Shown here: positions 25,311 through 36,577 of the stretch, in pieces
How the letters are laid out: each line of letters starts with the position of its first letter
Numbering within the stretch: the stretch's first letter is position 1
Translations under genes and position numbers: made by a program
DNA from: Halostella pelagica
GTDB taxonomy: Archaea; Halobacteriota; Halobacteria; Halobacteriales; Natronoarchaeaceae
Assembly: GCA_005954745.1 (NCBI GenBank)
Contig: CP040678.1
Coordinates: 124,001 to 188,000, forward strand
Reading direction: 5' to 3'
DNA length: 64,000 nt
The notes under the pieces: model-generated
What the model saw: the letters and a program-made list of their open reading frames with translations, nothing else
Told to the model about the DNA's origin: nothing
Database searches by the model: none

Positions 25311-26819
25311 ATGAAGCTACCAGCATCACAGGTCGCGGTGTTAGAGACCGCGAGCGCGAACGAGGCACAGACAGTCGAGCAACTGGCCGAGGCGACCGAC
25401 CTCCCACCCGAGACGGTCACGGGTGCCGTCTTCGAACTGGCAGACGCAGAGCTCGTCTCCGTCGAGGAGGCCACCGAGGAGAGCGTCTCGCTGACCGACG
25501 AGGGCGCGACGTACGTCGACGGAGGCCTGCCCGAGATCCGCCTGTACGAGGCGGCCCTCGACGCCGGCGCGGACGAAGCGGCGGTAGAGATGGGTCGCGT
25601 CATCGGACAGTCCGGTCTGGAGGGCGCGGCGGTCGACATCGCGCTCTCGAACTACGCCCGCAAGGGGTACGGAAGCATAGAGAACGGTGAAATAACGGCC
25701 GACCCCGACGCGGACCCCGACAGCGACCCCGAGGCCGCGGCGCTGTCCGCGCTGTCCGCGGACGAATCAGTCGACGAGGACGGCGTTCTCGACCAGTTGG
25801 AACGCCGCGACCTCGTCGACCGGAGCGAGTCGACCGTTCGCTCGGTAACGTTGACCGGTGACGGCGTCACTGCGATGATGGAAGGCGTCGAGACGGCCGA
25901 GACGGTCGACCGGATAACGCCGGAACTGCTCACGTCCGGCGAGTGGGAAGACGTCGAGTTCGCCGAGTACAACGTCGAAGCCGACGCCGCCGAGATAAAC
26001 GGCGGGAAAGAGCATATCCTTCGACAGACCGCGAACCGCGTGAAAGACACGCTCGTCGGCATGGGGTTCGAGGAGATGGAAGGGCCGCACGCCGACGCCG
26101 AGTTCTGGATCAACGACTGTCTGTTCATGCCCCAGGACCATCCGGCGCGGACCCACTGGGACCAGTTCGCGCTGGAGAACCCGTCCGAGATCGCGGAACT
26201 CCCCGAGGACCTGGTCGAGCGCGTCCGCGACGCGCACCTAAACGGCGTCGGCGAGGACGGCGAGGGCTACCACTCGCCGTGGACCGAGGAGGTCGCGAAG
26301 GGGATCGACCTGCGCGGCCACACAACGTCGCTGTCAATGCGCTATCTCTCGGGGTACGCGCAGGGCGACCTGGAGCCCCCCGAGCGCTTCTTCAGCGTCG
26401 AGAAGGTGTACCGCAACGACACCCTCGACCCGACGCACCTGCTGGAGTTCTTCCAGATCGAGGGCTGGGTGATGGCCGACGACCTCTCCGTTCGCGACCT
26501 GATGGGGACGTTCACGGAGTTCTACGAGCAGTTCGGCATCACCGACCTGGAGTTCAAGCCGCACTACAACCCCTACACGGAACCGTCGTTCGAACTGTTC
26601 GGTACCCACCCCACGACGGGCGAACTCGTCGAGGTCGGCAACAGCGGGATGTTCCGCGAGGAAGTGCTCCGGCCGCTGGGCGTCGACTGCGACGTGATGG
26701 CCTGGGGGCTCTCGCTGGAGCGCCTGCTCATGCTGATGTACGGCTTCGAGGACATTCGGGACGTCCACGGGACGCTCGCTGACCTCGAACTGCTGCGGAA
26801 CACCGAGGTGATTCACTGA
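25311..26819 (+). CDS. pheS: Phenylalanyl-tRNA synthetase alpha subunit
   Basis: Catalytic subunit of the heterotetrameric PheRS. 502 residues, archaeal/eukaryote-type length. N-terminal winged-helix repeats (about 1-90 and 145-215) that bind tRNA or DNA-like structures, then the class II catalytic core: motif 2 region RFFSVEKVYRNDTLDPTHLLEF, FQIEGWVMADDLSVRDL, FKPHYNPYTEPSFELF, GNSGMFREEVLRPLG and motif 3 AWGLSLERLLMLMYG. Translation is coupled to pheT through a one-base TGATG overlap. The 5' region carries the Phe-rich leader ORF. Confidence 0.97.
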   Translation: MKLPASQVAVLETASANEAQTVEQLAEATDLPPETVTGAVFELADAELVSVEEATEESVSLTDEGATYVDGGLPEIRLYEAALDAGADEAAVEMGRVIGQSGLEGAAVDIALSNYARKGYGSIENGEITADPDADPDSDPEAAALSALSADESVDEDGVLDQLERRDLVDRSESTVRSVTLTGDGVTAMMEGVETAETVDRITPELLTSGEWEDVEFAEYNVEADAAEINGGKEHILRQTANRVKDTLVGMGFEEMEGPHADAEFWINDCLFMPQDHPARTHWDQFALENPSEIAELPEDLVERVRDAHLNGVGEDGEGYHSPWTEEVAKGIDLRGHTTSLSMRYLSGYAQGDLEPPERFFSVEKVYRNDTLDPTHLLEFFQIEGWVMADDLSVRDLMGTFTEFYEQFGITDLEFKPHYNPYTEPSFELFGTHPTTGELVEVGNSGMFREEVLRPLGVDCDVMAWGLSLERLLMLMYGFEDIRDVHGTLADLELLRNTEVIH

Positions 26820-28570
26820 TGCCAGTCGTCGACGTCGACCCCGAAGAACTGCGCGAGTTGACCGGCCACGACGAGAAAGACGACGAGGAACTGAAGACGG
26901 ACCTGTTCGGTCTCGGTTTAGAGTTCGAGGGCCGCACGGAAGAAGGCGAGTTCCAGTTAGAGTTCGCGCCGGACCGCCTGGACCGCCTCTCCGTCGAGGG
27001 GATCGCCCGCTCGCTGCGCTACCAGTACGGTGACGACCGCGGCGTGTACGTGCCGAACACGAACGACGCCGAGTGGACCATCGAGGTCGACGAGGACGTT
27101 CCGGACGAGCGGCCGTACGTCACCGGGGCCGTGATACGGGGCGTAGACCTGGACGAGGAGGCCCTCGAATCGCTGATCCAGTTGCAGGAGAAACTCCACG
27201 CGACGATGGGCCGCAAGCGCGCGAAAGGTGCCATCGGTATCCACGATCTGGCGATGCTCAAAGGCGCACCCGCACGGAAAGGCGAGGGCAACTCGATCCG
27301 TTACACCGGGATCGAACCCGACGGCGACCGGTTCGTCCCGCTCGACAGCAACAGCGAGATGACGCCAGCGGACGTGCTCACCGACCACCCGACAGGCGAG
27401 ACGTACGCCGACCTCGTCGGCGAGTACGAGCGTTACCCCGCTATCTACGACGACATCGGCCTGTTCTCGTTCCCGCCCGTTATCAACGGCAAGCGGACCG
27501 AGGTGTCGACGGACTCCCGCGAACTGCTCGTCGAGATGACCGGTACCGACCAGTGGACCGTCGACCGGATGCTCTCTATCGTCTGCTACGCGCTCGACGC
27601 CCGCGGAGCGACCGTCGAGACGGTCACCGTCGAGTATCCCGACCGGGAACTCGTCCGTCCCGACCTCTCTACGCGGGAGAAATCCGTCTCCCACGACCGC
27701 ATCGAGGGCCTCATCGGCGTCGACTTCGACCCCGAGGAGGTCGTCGACCTGTTCGAGCGGTCCGGACTCGACGCGGAGACGGCGGAGGGCGGCGTCGGGT
27801 CGCAGTCGTCGGATCGCCGGTCGGAGCCCGCCGACAGCCCCGTCTATGAGGTCGATGTCCCGTCTTATCGCGTTGACGTGCTCCACCCGCTCGACCTCGT
27901 GGACGACGTTGGACGCGCGTACGGCTTCAACGACCTCGAACCGAGCTATCCTGACGTTAGCACCGTCGGCGGTCGCCACGACCGCTCGCAACTCGAAGAC
28001 GCCGTCCGGGACCTGCTGGTCGGTCTCGGCTTCGAGGACCTGCTGAACTTCCACATGATCAGCGAAACGGAGAACTTCGAGCGGATGCGGATCGGCCCGG
28101 ACGACGACGCAGTGGGGGCGGCCGACCCGGCGACCATCCGCGAACCGTACAGCGAGGACTACACGATGCTTCGCACGTGGGCGCTCCCCTCGCTGCTGAT
28201 GGTGCTGGAGAACAACACACACCGGTCGTACCCGCAGGACCTGGCTGAGATCGGTCTCGCCGCGCACGTGGACGACTCCGAGAACACGGGCGTCGCCGAG
28301 CGACGCACCGTCGCCGGCGTTCTCGCGCGACACGACGCGTCCTACGAGGACGCCAAGGCACGTCTGCAGGCGGTCGCGCGGAACTTCGACGTCGACCTCG
28401 AAACGCCGCCGACCGACCACCCGACGTTCGTCGACGGTCGCACGGCCGCCGTGGTGATCGACGGCGAGTCGGTAGGCGTCATCGGCGAGGTCCACCCGTC
28501 GGTGCTCGTCGAACACGATCTGGAACTGCCCGTGGCCGGGTTCGAGTTCCGGATGGACGCGTTAGAATAG
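26819..28570 (+). CDS. pheT: Phenylalanyl-tRNA synthetase beta subunit
   Basis: 583 residues, the shorter archaeal-type beta subunit. N-terminal region with LEFEGRTEEGEFQLEFAPDRLDRLSVEGIARSLRYQ, B3/4 editing domain (IGIHDLAMLKGAP, FPPVINGKRTEVSTDSRELLVEMTGTD), B5 domain with VDFDPEEVVDLFERSGLDAE and a catalytic-like fold (PSYRVDVLHPLDLVDDVGRAYGFNDLEPSYP). Its ATG overlaps the pheS stop. Convergent with pyrD, 31 bases away. The insert after ETAEGGVGSQ (Ser/Asp-rich, about residues 322-338) looks like a disordered haloarchaeal loop. Confidence 0.97.
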   Translation: MPVVDVDPEELRELTGHDEKDDEELKTDLFGLGLEFEGRTEEGEFQLEFAPDRLDRLSVEGIARSLRYQYGDDRGVYVPNTNDAEWTIEVDEDVPDERPYVTGAVIRGVDLDEEALESLIQLQEKLHATMGRKRAKGAIGIHDLAMLKGAPARKGEGNSIRYTGIEPDGDRFVPLDSNSEMTPADVLTDHPTGETYADLVGEYERYPAIYDDIGLFSFPPVINGKRTEVSTDSRELLVEMTGTDQWTVDRMLSIVCYALDARGATVETVTVEYPDRELVRPDLSTREKSVSHDRIEGLIGVDFDPEEVVDLFERSGLDAETAEGGVGSQSSDRRSEPADSPVYEVDVPSYRVDVLHPLDLVDDVGRAYGFNDLEPSYPDVSTVGGRHDRSQLEDAVRDLLVGLGFEDLLNFHMISETENFERMRIGPDDDAVGAADPATIREPYSEDYTMLRTWALPSLLMVLENNTHRSYPQDLAEIGLAAHVDDSENTGVAERRTVAGVLARHDASYEDAKARLQAVARNFDVDLETPPTDHPTFVDGRTAAVVIDGESVGVIGEVHPSVLVEHDLELPVAGFEFRMDALE

Positions 28571-28601
28571 CTCTCCGCCTTTTCGCCCGCCCGTTTTCGC
28601 G

Positions 28602-29657
28602 TTACTCCAGGTCCGCCCCGACAGCGTCCTCCACGCTGTTGAACCCGTCTTCCTCCAGCAGTTCGAGTAGCCCCTCGTTGATCTCTCGGGCCAGCGATGG
28701 GCCTTCGTACACGAGGCCGGTGTACAGTTGAACGAGCGACGCGCCGGCCCGGATCTTCCGGTAGGCGCTCTCGGGGCCGGAGACGCCGCCGACGCCGATA
28801 ACGGGCACGTCGACGCGGTCGGCGACGAACCGAACCATCGCGGTGGCTTCGTGTTCGATGGGCTTGCCCGAGAGACCGCCCCCCTCGGCGCGGTTTGGGC
28901 TACGGAGCGACGCCGGACGGTCGGTCGTCGTGTTCGTGGCGACGACGCCGTCCAGACCGAGGTCGTTGACGATGTCCAGTGCGTCCTCCACCGCGGGACC
29001 GGGAAGGTCCGGCGAGAGTTTCACGAGGAGGGGGCTCGCGCCGGCATCGACGAGTTCGCCCAGAATGGCCTCCATGGACTCGCGGTTCTGGAGTTCCCGA
29101 AACCCCTCCGAGTTCGGGCACGAGACGTTGACGACGAAGAAATCGCCGCCGTCGGCGACGCGTTCGTACGTCTTGCGGTAGTCCTCGGGCGCGTTCTCGC
29201 TGTCGACGCGTTCGCTCTTTGCGATGTTGACGCCGATGGGCACGTCGGCGGCGGTCTCGCTCAGGCGCTCGCCGACGATGGCGGCCCCCTCGTTGTTCAA
29301 ACCCATACGGTTGATGAGCGCGCCGTCCTCCCGCAGTCGGAACATCCGCGGACGCGGGTTCCCTTCCTGCGGTTCGGCAGTGACGCCCCCGACTTCAACG
29401 TGTCCGAACCCCAGACTGGCGAGAGCGTTCGGGATCTCCGCGTTCTTGTCGAATCCAGCAGCCACGCCCACGGGGTTCGAGAAGGAACAGCCGAACGCTG
29501 ACACCGCGAGTCGGTCGTCGTCGACGGTGTACCGTCTGGAGAGGCTCTTTTCGACGGGAGTACCTAAAACACCCCGTAGCCCGCGGTAGACGAGGCCGTG
29601 TGCGGTTTCTGCCGGGAGACGAAACAGAAGCGGTTTCGCTACGTCGTACAGGTTCAT
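28602..29657 (-). CDS. pyrD: Dihydroorotate dehydrogenase (quinone), class 2
   Basis: Oxidises dihydroorotate to orotate in pyrimidine synthesis, passing electrons to membrane quinone. 351 residues. FMN barrel motifs: NPVGVAAGFDKNAEIPNAL, GHVEVGGVTAEPQEGNPRPRMFRL, NRMGLNNEGA, VNVSCPNSEGFRELQ (catalytic Ser rather than Cys), VKLSPDL, GVVATNTT and VIGVGGVSGPESAYRKIRAGASLVQLYTGLVYEGP. The N-terminal extension MNLYDVAKPLLFRLPAETAHGLVYRGL is the class 2 membrane-association helix pair. TATAA-like sequence lies about 25 bases upstream of the start. Confidence 0.96.
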   Translation of the reverse strand: MNLYDVAKPLLFRLPAETAHGLVYRGLRGVLGTPVEKSLSRRYTVDDDRLAVSAFGCSFSNPVGVAAGFDKNAEIPNALASLGFGHVEVGGVTAEPQEGNPRPRMFRLREDGALINRMGLNNEGAAIVGERLSETAADVPIGVNIAKSERVDSENAPEDYRKTYERVADGGDFFVVNVSCPNSEGFRELQNRESMEAILGELVDAGASPLLVKLSPDLPGPAVEDALDIVNDLGLDGVVATNTTTDRPASLRSPNRAEGGGLSGKPIEHEATAMVRFVADRVDVPVIGVGGVSGPESAYRKIRAGASLVQLYTGLVYEGPSLAREINEGLLELLEEDGFNSVEDAVGADLE

Positions 29658-29735
29658 TGTTCGTATCCTGGGGATAGAACCAGTATAAACCCCGCGAAGC
29701 GCCCAGTGATGCCACCGCGACGGGTACGGACCCCG

Positions 29736-29933
29736 TTAGAACTCGTGTTCGACCTCGTCTTTGTCTGCTTTTTGGATGATTATCTTGTCCTCGCGGACGC
29801 GGACGAACACCTCGTCCCCGATTTCCATGCCAGCCACCGCCAGTTCGTCCTCGTGTAGGTTGATGTGGACGTTGTGGTACTCGCCGTTTTCGTCTTTCGC
29901 ACCACTCGGGCTGAGCTTCTTTTTCCGTACCAT
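29736..29933 (-). CDS. AbrB-like swapped-hairpin DNA-binding protein (small)
   Basis: 65 residues, highly charged. NVHINLHEDELAVAGMEIGDEVFVRVREDKIIIQKAD has the SpoVT/AbrB pattern (lead strand, IGDEVFVRV, DKIIIQK), as found in transcription regulators and antitoxins. The basic MVRKKKLSPSG start could contact nucleic acid. No toxin-like partner lies beside it. It sits 78 bases upstream of pyrD on the same strand. A TATA-like AACACTTAAGTATG (minus strand, about 29965-29985) lies upstream. Confidence 0.75.
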   Translation of the reverse strand: MVRKKKLSPSGAKDENGEYHNVHINLHEDELAVAGMEIGDEVFVRVREDKIIIQKADKDEVEHEF

Positions 29934-30149
29934 CGCGGTATTCTATCTCGACAGTCGCCACACGACATACTTAAGTGTTTTCTACGATCCCGATCCCAGA
30001 CCCCTACGATATCCGTCTCTGTCGCTCGATTCGTCCGCGCGCGACGTCACAATCCACTGATATCCCCCGCTCGACCGGTGAATCCCCTTCGTTTTCGGCA
30101 TCTGGCTCGGAGTCCTTTATAAGACCGTGGTCCAATCCCCCTTCCGTCG

Positions 30150-30166
30150 GGGATATATTTATAATG
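30150..30166 (+). promoter_or_regulatory. Promoter of the MC1 gene
   Basis: GGATATATTTATAATG, a strong TATA-rich box, followed by a GGAGG Shine-Dalgarno sequence at 30188-30192, seven bases before the ATG. This gives a short leadered transcript and fits a highly expressed chromosomal protein. Confidence 0.55.
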
Positions 30167-30199
30167 AGGCATGTGCTGATTTGACACGGAGGCAAAACC

Positions 30200-30505
30200 A
30201 TGGTACGTGAAGACGGTAAACGAAATTTCGCGCTTCGAGACAGCGGTGACGAACCGAGCGTGTTCTCCGGGAACACGCCCAGGCAGGCCGCACTGAAGGC
30301 GGCGCGCCGACTCAGTCCGGCGTCTAGCGAGGACGCGGCGGACCGAACAGAACTCCGGCTACGGGAGAAAGGGACGGACAAAGTCCACATCTACGACGGT
30401 TGGGCCTGGGAAGAAGAGGCTCCCTCTGACAAGCCGGACTGGATGCCACAGGAGATAACCGAGGCAAACGTCTCGAAGAAAGGCATCGAACATCTCGACG
30501 AGTGA
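30200..30505 (+). CDS. MC1 family non-histone chromosomal protein
   Basis: Nucleoid architectural protein that bends DNA. 101 residues. The signatures match Methanosarcina MC1 through most of the length: KRNFALRD, GDEPSVFSGNTPRQAALKAARRL, ELRLREKGTDKVHIYDGWAWEEEAP and PDWMPQEITEANVSKKGIEHL. It is unusually acidic at the C-terminal half compared with methanogen MC1, in line with a halophilic cytoplasm. It has a strong promoter and RBS, is monocistronic, and its terminator-like TTTTT lies at 30530. The rRNA operon follows 800 bases downstream on the same strand. Confidence 0.92.
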   Translation: MVREDGKRNFALRDSGDEPSVFSGNTPRQAALKAARRLSPASSEDAADRTELRLREKGTDKVHIYDGWAWEEEAPSDKPDWMPQEITEANVSKKGIEHLDE

Positions 30506-30833
30506 CATCGGTCGCTCAGAACTGATTCCTTTTTAACACGCGTACGCGATAGTTGGTAAGTAAAATACTATTAGTCTCGGGTTCTCAGCGTCAGATGCGC
30601 GGTGACGCCCGGTCCGACCAGGCGCCAGTGGCGTGGGATGATCGGCCGGCCTCCTGCCGTGCGACATTCGATAATCGGACAGCTATAGTAGCGCTTGCAA
30701 CTGTTTACATATCCGATCGCACGAGTACGTAGGACCGAGTGTGTGATGACTTGCAAGTCATCAGCTACTATATGCGACCACAGCACCAACGAGCAACTGT
30801 GGAAAACCGTGGCACGGTAACGGGTTCCGGTGC
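30506..30833. other. Intergenic region between MC1 gene and rRNA promoters
   Basis: No credible gene. It holds a T-run after the MC1 gene (30530-30534), a stretch without clear signals, and the MITE-like element copy 3 at 30684-30772, then leads into the tandem rRNA promoters. Confidence 0.6.
30684..30772. mobile_element. MITE-like inverted-repeat element, copy 3
   Basis: Ends TATAGTAGC (30684-30692) and GCTACTATA (30764-30772) are perfect inverses. Near the right end is a perfect 18-bp palindrome, GATGACTTGCAAGTCATC (30745-30762). The core GATCGCACGA is identical to that of copy 2 (5628-5711), and the left half aligns with copy 1 (3004-3085). 89 bp, no coding capacity, between the MC1 gene and the first rRNA promoter. 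Confidence 0.6.
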
Positions 30834-30885
30834 CGGTTCGGTTCGACGGCCTTTTATGTAACCCGGCCATCCGAATGTAATGTGA
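30834..30885 (+). promoter_or_regulatory. rRNA promoter P1
   Basis: TTCGACGGCC followed by the TATA box TTTTATGTAA (30852-30861), then a downstream GAATGTAATG about 25 bases later. This is the layout of haloarchaeal rRNA promoters (TTCGA upstream element, TTTTATG box). Confidence 0.7.
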
Positions 30886-30971
30886 AGGCCCGACCGGTTC
30901 CGGTCGGGACCTGCCGACGCCCGCACAGGGTTATCGAGCGGTCGGCCGCCGGAACTATCCGGCGGCCGACC

Positions 30972-31017
30972 CGTTCCGATGCCCTTAAGTGTGTAAGGGT
31001 GTTCGGTTGTGATGCGG
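30972..31017 (+). promoter_or_regulatory. rRNA promoter P2
   Basis: TTCCGATGCCC followed by TATA-like CTTAAGTGTG (30984-30993) and GTTGTGATGCGG about 25 bases downstream, the same start-region pattern (GATG) as P1 and P3. It resembles the spacer promoter at 33001. Confidence 0.6.
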
Positions 31018-31059
31018 AAAGCACACGACGCGATTGGCGGGGCGTTCAACTCGCTCCGT

Positions 31060-31125
31060 CGTACCGGACTTCGAAGGCAGTTCGAAGGGTTTATGAACCC
31101 TTCCAGCCTTACAATGAAGTCCGAA
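31060..31125 (+). promoter_or_regulatory. rRNA promoter P3
   Basis: TTCGAAGGCAGTTCGAAGGG then GTTTATGAAC (31089-31098) and ACAATGAAG near 31112-31120. The repeated TTCGAAGG boxes upstream of the TATA element match the haloarchaeal rRNA promoter pattern. Confidence 0.65.
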
Positions 31126-31174
31126 GGACATGAGGATTCCACCCCTGCGGTCCGCCGTACACGATGGGATCTGA

Positions 31175-31207
31175 TGTTAGCCTTGGTAGTTCGGTGACAC
31201 CCGGCCG
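31175..31207 (+). promoter_or_regulatory. Pre-16S processing stem, 5' half (bulge-helix-bulge)
   Basis: TGTTAGCCTTGGTAGTTC (31175-31192) pairs with 32860-32877. It is followed by GGTG, pairing with CACC at 32853-32856, then a three-base bulge ACA, then CCCGGCCG (31200-31207), pairing with 32845-32852. On the opposite strand a three-base bulge TTA (32857-32859) lies between the helices. This is a textbook BHB, the cut site of EndA. Confidence 0.85.
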
Positions 31208-31304
31208 TTCAACGGTCTGGCGGTCACCGGACACGGACCACGCAAGATGGTGTACACTCGTCTGAGTGTACCCGCCACGCCCCCTGGCCCTTGTGGCCAG
31301 GTAC

Positions 31305-32775
<1,471 letters not shown>

Positions 32776-32844
32776 ACGACCCGAGACCACCCCGACGCGG
32801 GTGGCTCACCTTCGTCCGTTTCCGCGACCCGCCAGCCGAGTGAT

Positions 32845-32877
32845 CGGCCGGGCACCTTAGAACTACCAAGGCTAACA
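32845..32877 (+). promoter_or_regulatory. Pre-16S processing stem, 3' half (bulge-helix-bulge)
   Basis: CGGCCGGG, CACC, bulge TTA and GAACTACCAAGGCTAACA form the partner strand of 31175-31207, enclosing the 16S gene. Confidence 0.85.
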
Positions 32878-32896
32878 CTACTCCCGAGAGGGAGGT

Positions 32897-32968
32897 GGGC
32901 CCATAGCTCAGCGGTAGAGTGCCTCCTTTGCAAGGAGGACGCCCTGGGTTCGAATCCCAGTGGGTCCA
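32897..32968 (+). tRNA. tRNA-Ala (anticodon TGC) in the 16S-23S spacer
   Basis: 72 bases. Acceptor GGGCCCA pairs with TGGGTCC, including the G3-U70 pair that identifies tRNA-Ala. Anticodon loop CTTTGCAAG with anticodon TGC, T-arm CTGGGTTCGAATCCCAG, discriminator A. No CCA is encoded. Position in the spacer is standard for euryarchaeal rRNA operons. Confidence 0.97.
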
Positions 32969-32998
32969 TGCTGTTCGGATTCGCCGTACGGAACCGTT

Positions 32999-33035
32999 GC
33001 CCTTAAGTGGGTTACTCCGCTACGATTGAATCCGA
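32999..33035 (+). promoter_or_regulatory. Possible internal rRNA promoter in the spacer
   Basis: GCCCTTAAGTGGG (33000-33012) strongly resembles the TATA region of P2 (GCCCTTAAGTGTG at 30981). A start about 25 bases downstream would fall near CTACGATTG at 33020-33028. GTTCGGATTC (32973-32982) and GAATCCGAAC (33028-33037) flank it as a perfect inverted repeat. Spacer promoters are known in haloarchaeal rRNA operons. Confidence 0.5.
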
Positions 33036-33123
33036 ACGAACCGATGCACCATCCCGCGCAAGCGCGGTTGGGAAGGGTTGAATACGCCCCCGGTGACACC
33101 CAGGGGCGTGTGATGAGGCCGTG

Positions 33124-33157
33124 TGTACGTGCAATCCAGACGTCCACTGGACCCGTT
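33124..33157 (+). promoter_or_regulatory. Pre-23S processing stem, 5' half (bulge-helix-bulge)
   Basis: TGTACGTGCAATCCAG (33124-33139) pairs with 36157-36172; ACGT pairs with GCGT at 36150-36153 (one G-U); bulge CCA; CTGGACCCGTT (33147-33157) pairs with 36139-36149. The opposite bulge is TAC (36154-36156). Canonical four-base-pair BHB with two three-base bulges. Confidence 0.85.
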
Positions 33158-33210
33158 CCCGGGTCACAGTGACAATATATCGCACTACCACCATGGTAGT
33201 GCACCACAAC

Positions 33211-36118
<2,908 letters not shown>

Positions 36119-36138
36119 CTCATCGCACTGTACCCACG

Positions 36139-36172
36139 AACGGGTCCAGGCGTTACCTGGATTGCACGTACA
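36139..36172 (+). promoter_or_regulatory. Pre-23S processing stem, 3' half (bulge-helix-bulge)
   Basis: AACGGGTCCAG, GCGT, bulge TAC and CTGGATTGCACGTACA pair with 33124-33157, enclosing the 23S gene. Confidence 0.85.
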
Positions 36173-36231
36173 TTACGGTTTCATACCACCGATATCGGTA
36201 TACCACCACGGTTCGACTCCGTGGGTCGGCG

Positions 36232-36353
36232 TTACGGCGGCCATAGCAGTGGGGTTCCACCCGTACCCATCCCGAACACGGTCGTTAAGCCCACTAGCGT
36301 TCCGGCGAGTACTGGAGTACGCGAGTCTCTGGGAAATCCGGTTCGCCGCCACC
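36232..36353 (+). rRNA. 5S ribosomal RNA
   Basis: TTACGGCGGCCATAGCAGTG at the start, CCCGTACCCATCCCGAACAC in the middle and CCGGTTCGCCGCC at the end, about 122 bases. The terminal GGCGGC and GCCGCC pair. Last gene of the rRNA operon. Confidence 0.95.
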
Positions 36354-36367
36354 CACTCATACTACTA

Positions 36368-36398
36368 GCCCGTCCGGCTCCGCCGGATGGGCTTTTTT
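36368..36398 (+). terminator. rRNA operon terminator
   Basis: Hairpin GCCCGTCCGG (36368-36377) with CCGGATGGGC (36383-36392), one G-T pair, five-base loop, followed directly by six T (36393-36398). Confidence 0.75.
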
Positions 36399-36577
36399 CA
36401 TATCGACCGCGAGCGACGGCCACACCGCGTGTATGCGGTTGATTGATCGACCGTCGTTTTCCGTAGTCCGCCATCGACAGTGTCCTTTGTTAACGTACAA
36501 CAATCTCATCGTATTCGTGATGCTTCACGGTAAAGTTATGCTGTGGTGGTGAGAAGTATCGAACTGGAGGGGTGAAC

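Noticed and set aside
25021-25639. 202-aa and 98-aa minus-strand frames over the pheST leader and pheS start
   Set aside because: Ser/Arg-rich translations, antisense to pheS, no promoter at leaderless spacing and no recognisable motif.
26957-28516. 519-aa open frame antisense to pheT, and similar long antisense frames at 60571-62235, 8248-9423, 6785-8071, 22971-23876 and 51266-52327
   Set aside because: High GC and the skewed haloarchaeal codon usage leave long stop-free frames opposite real genes. The translations are Arg/Val/Leu-rich without recognisable motifs and lie fully over well-identified genes.
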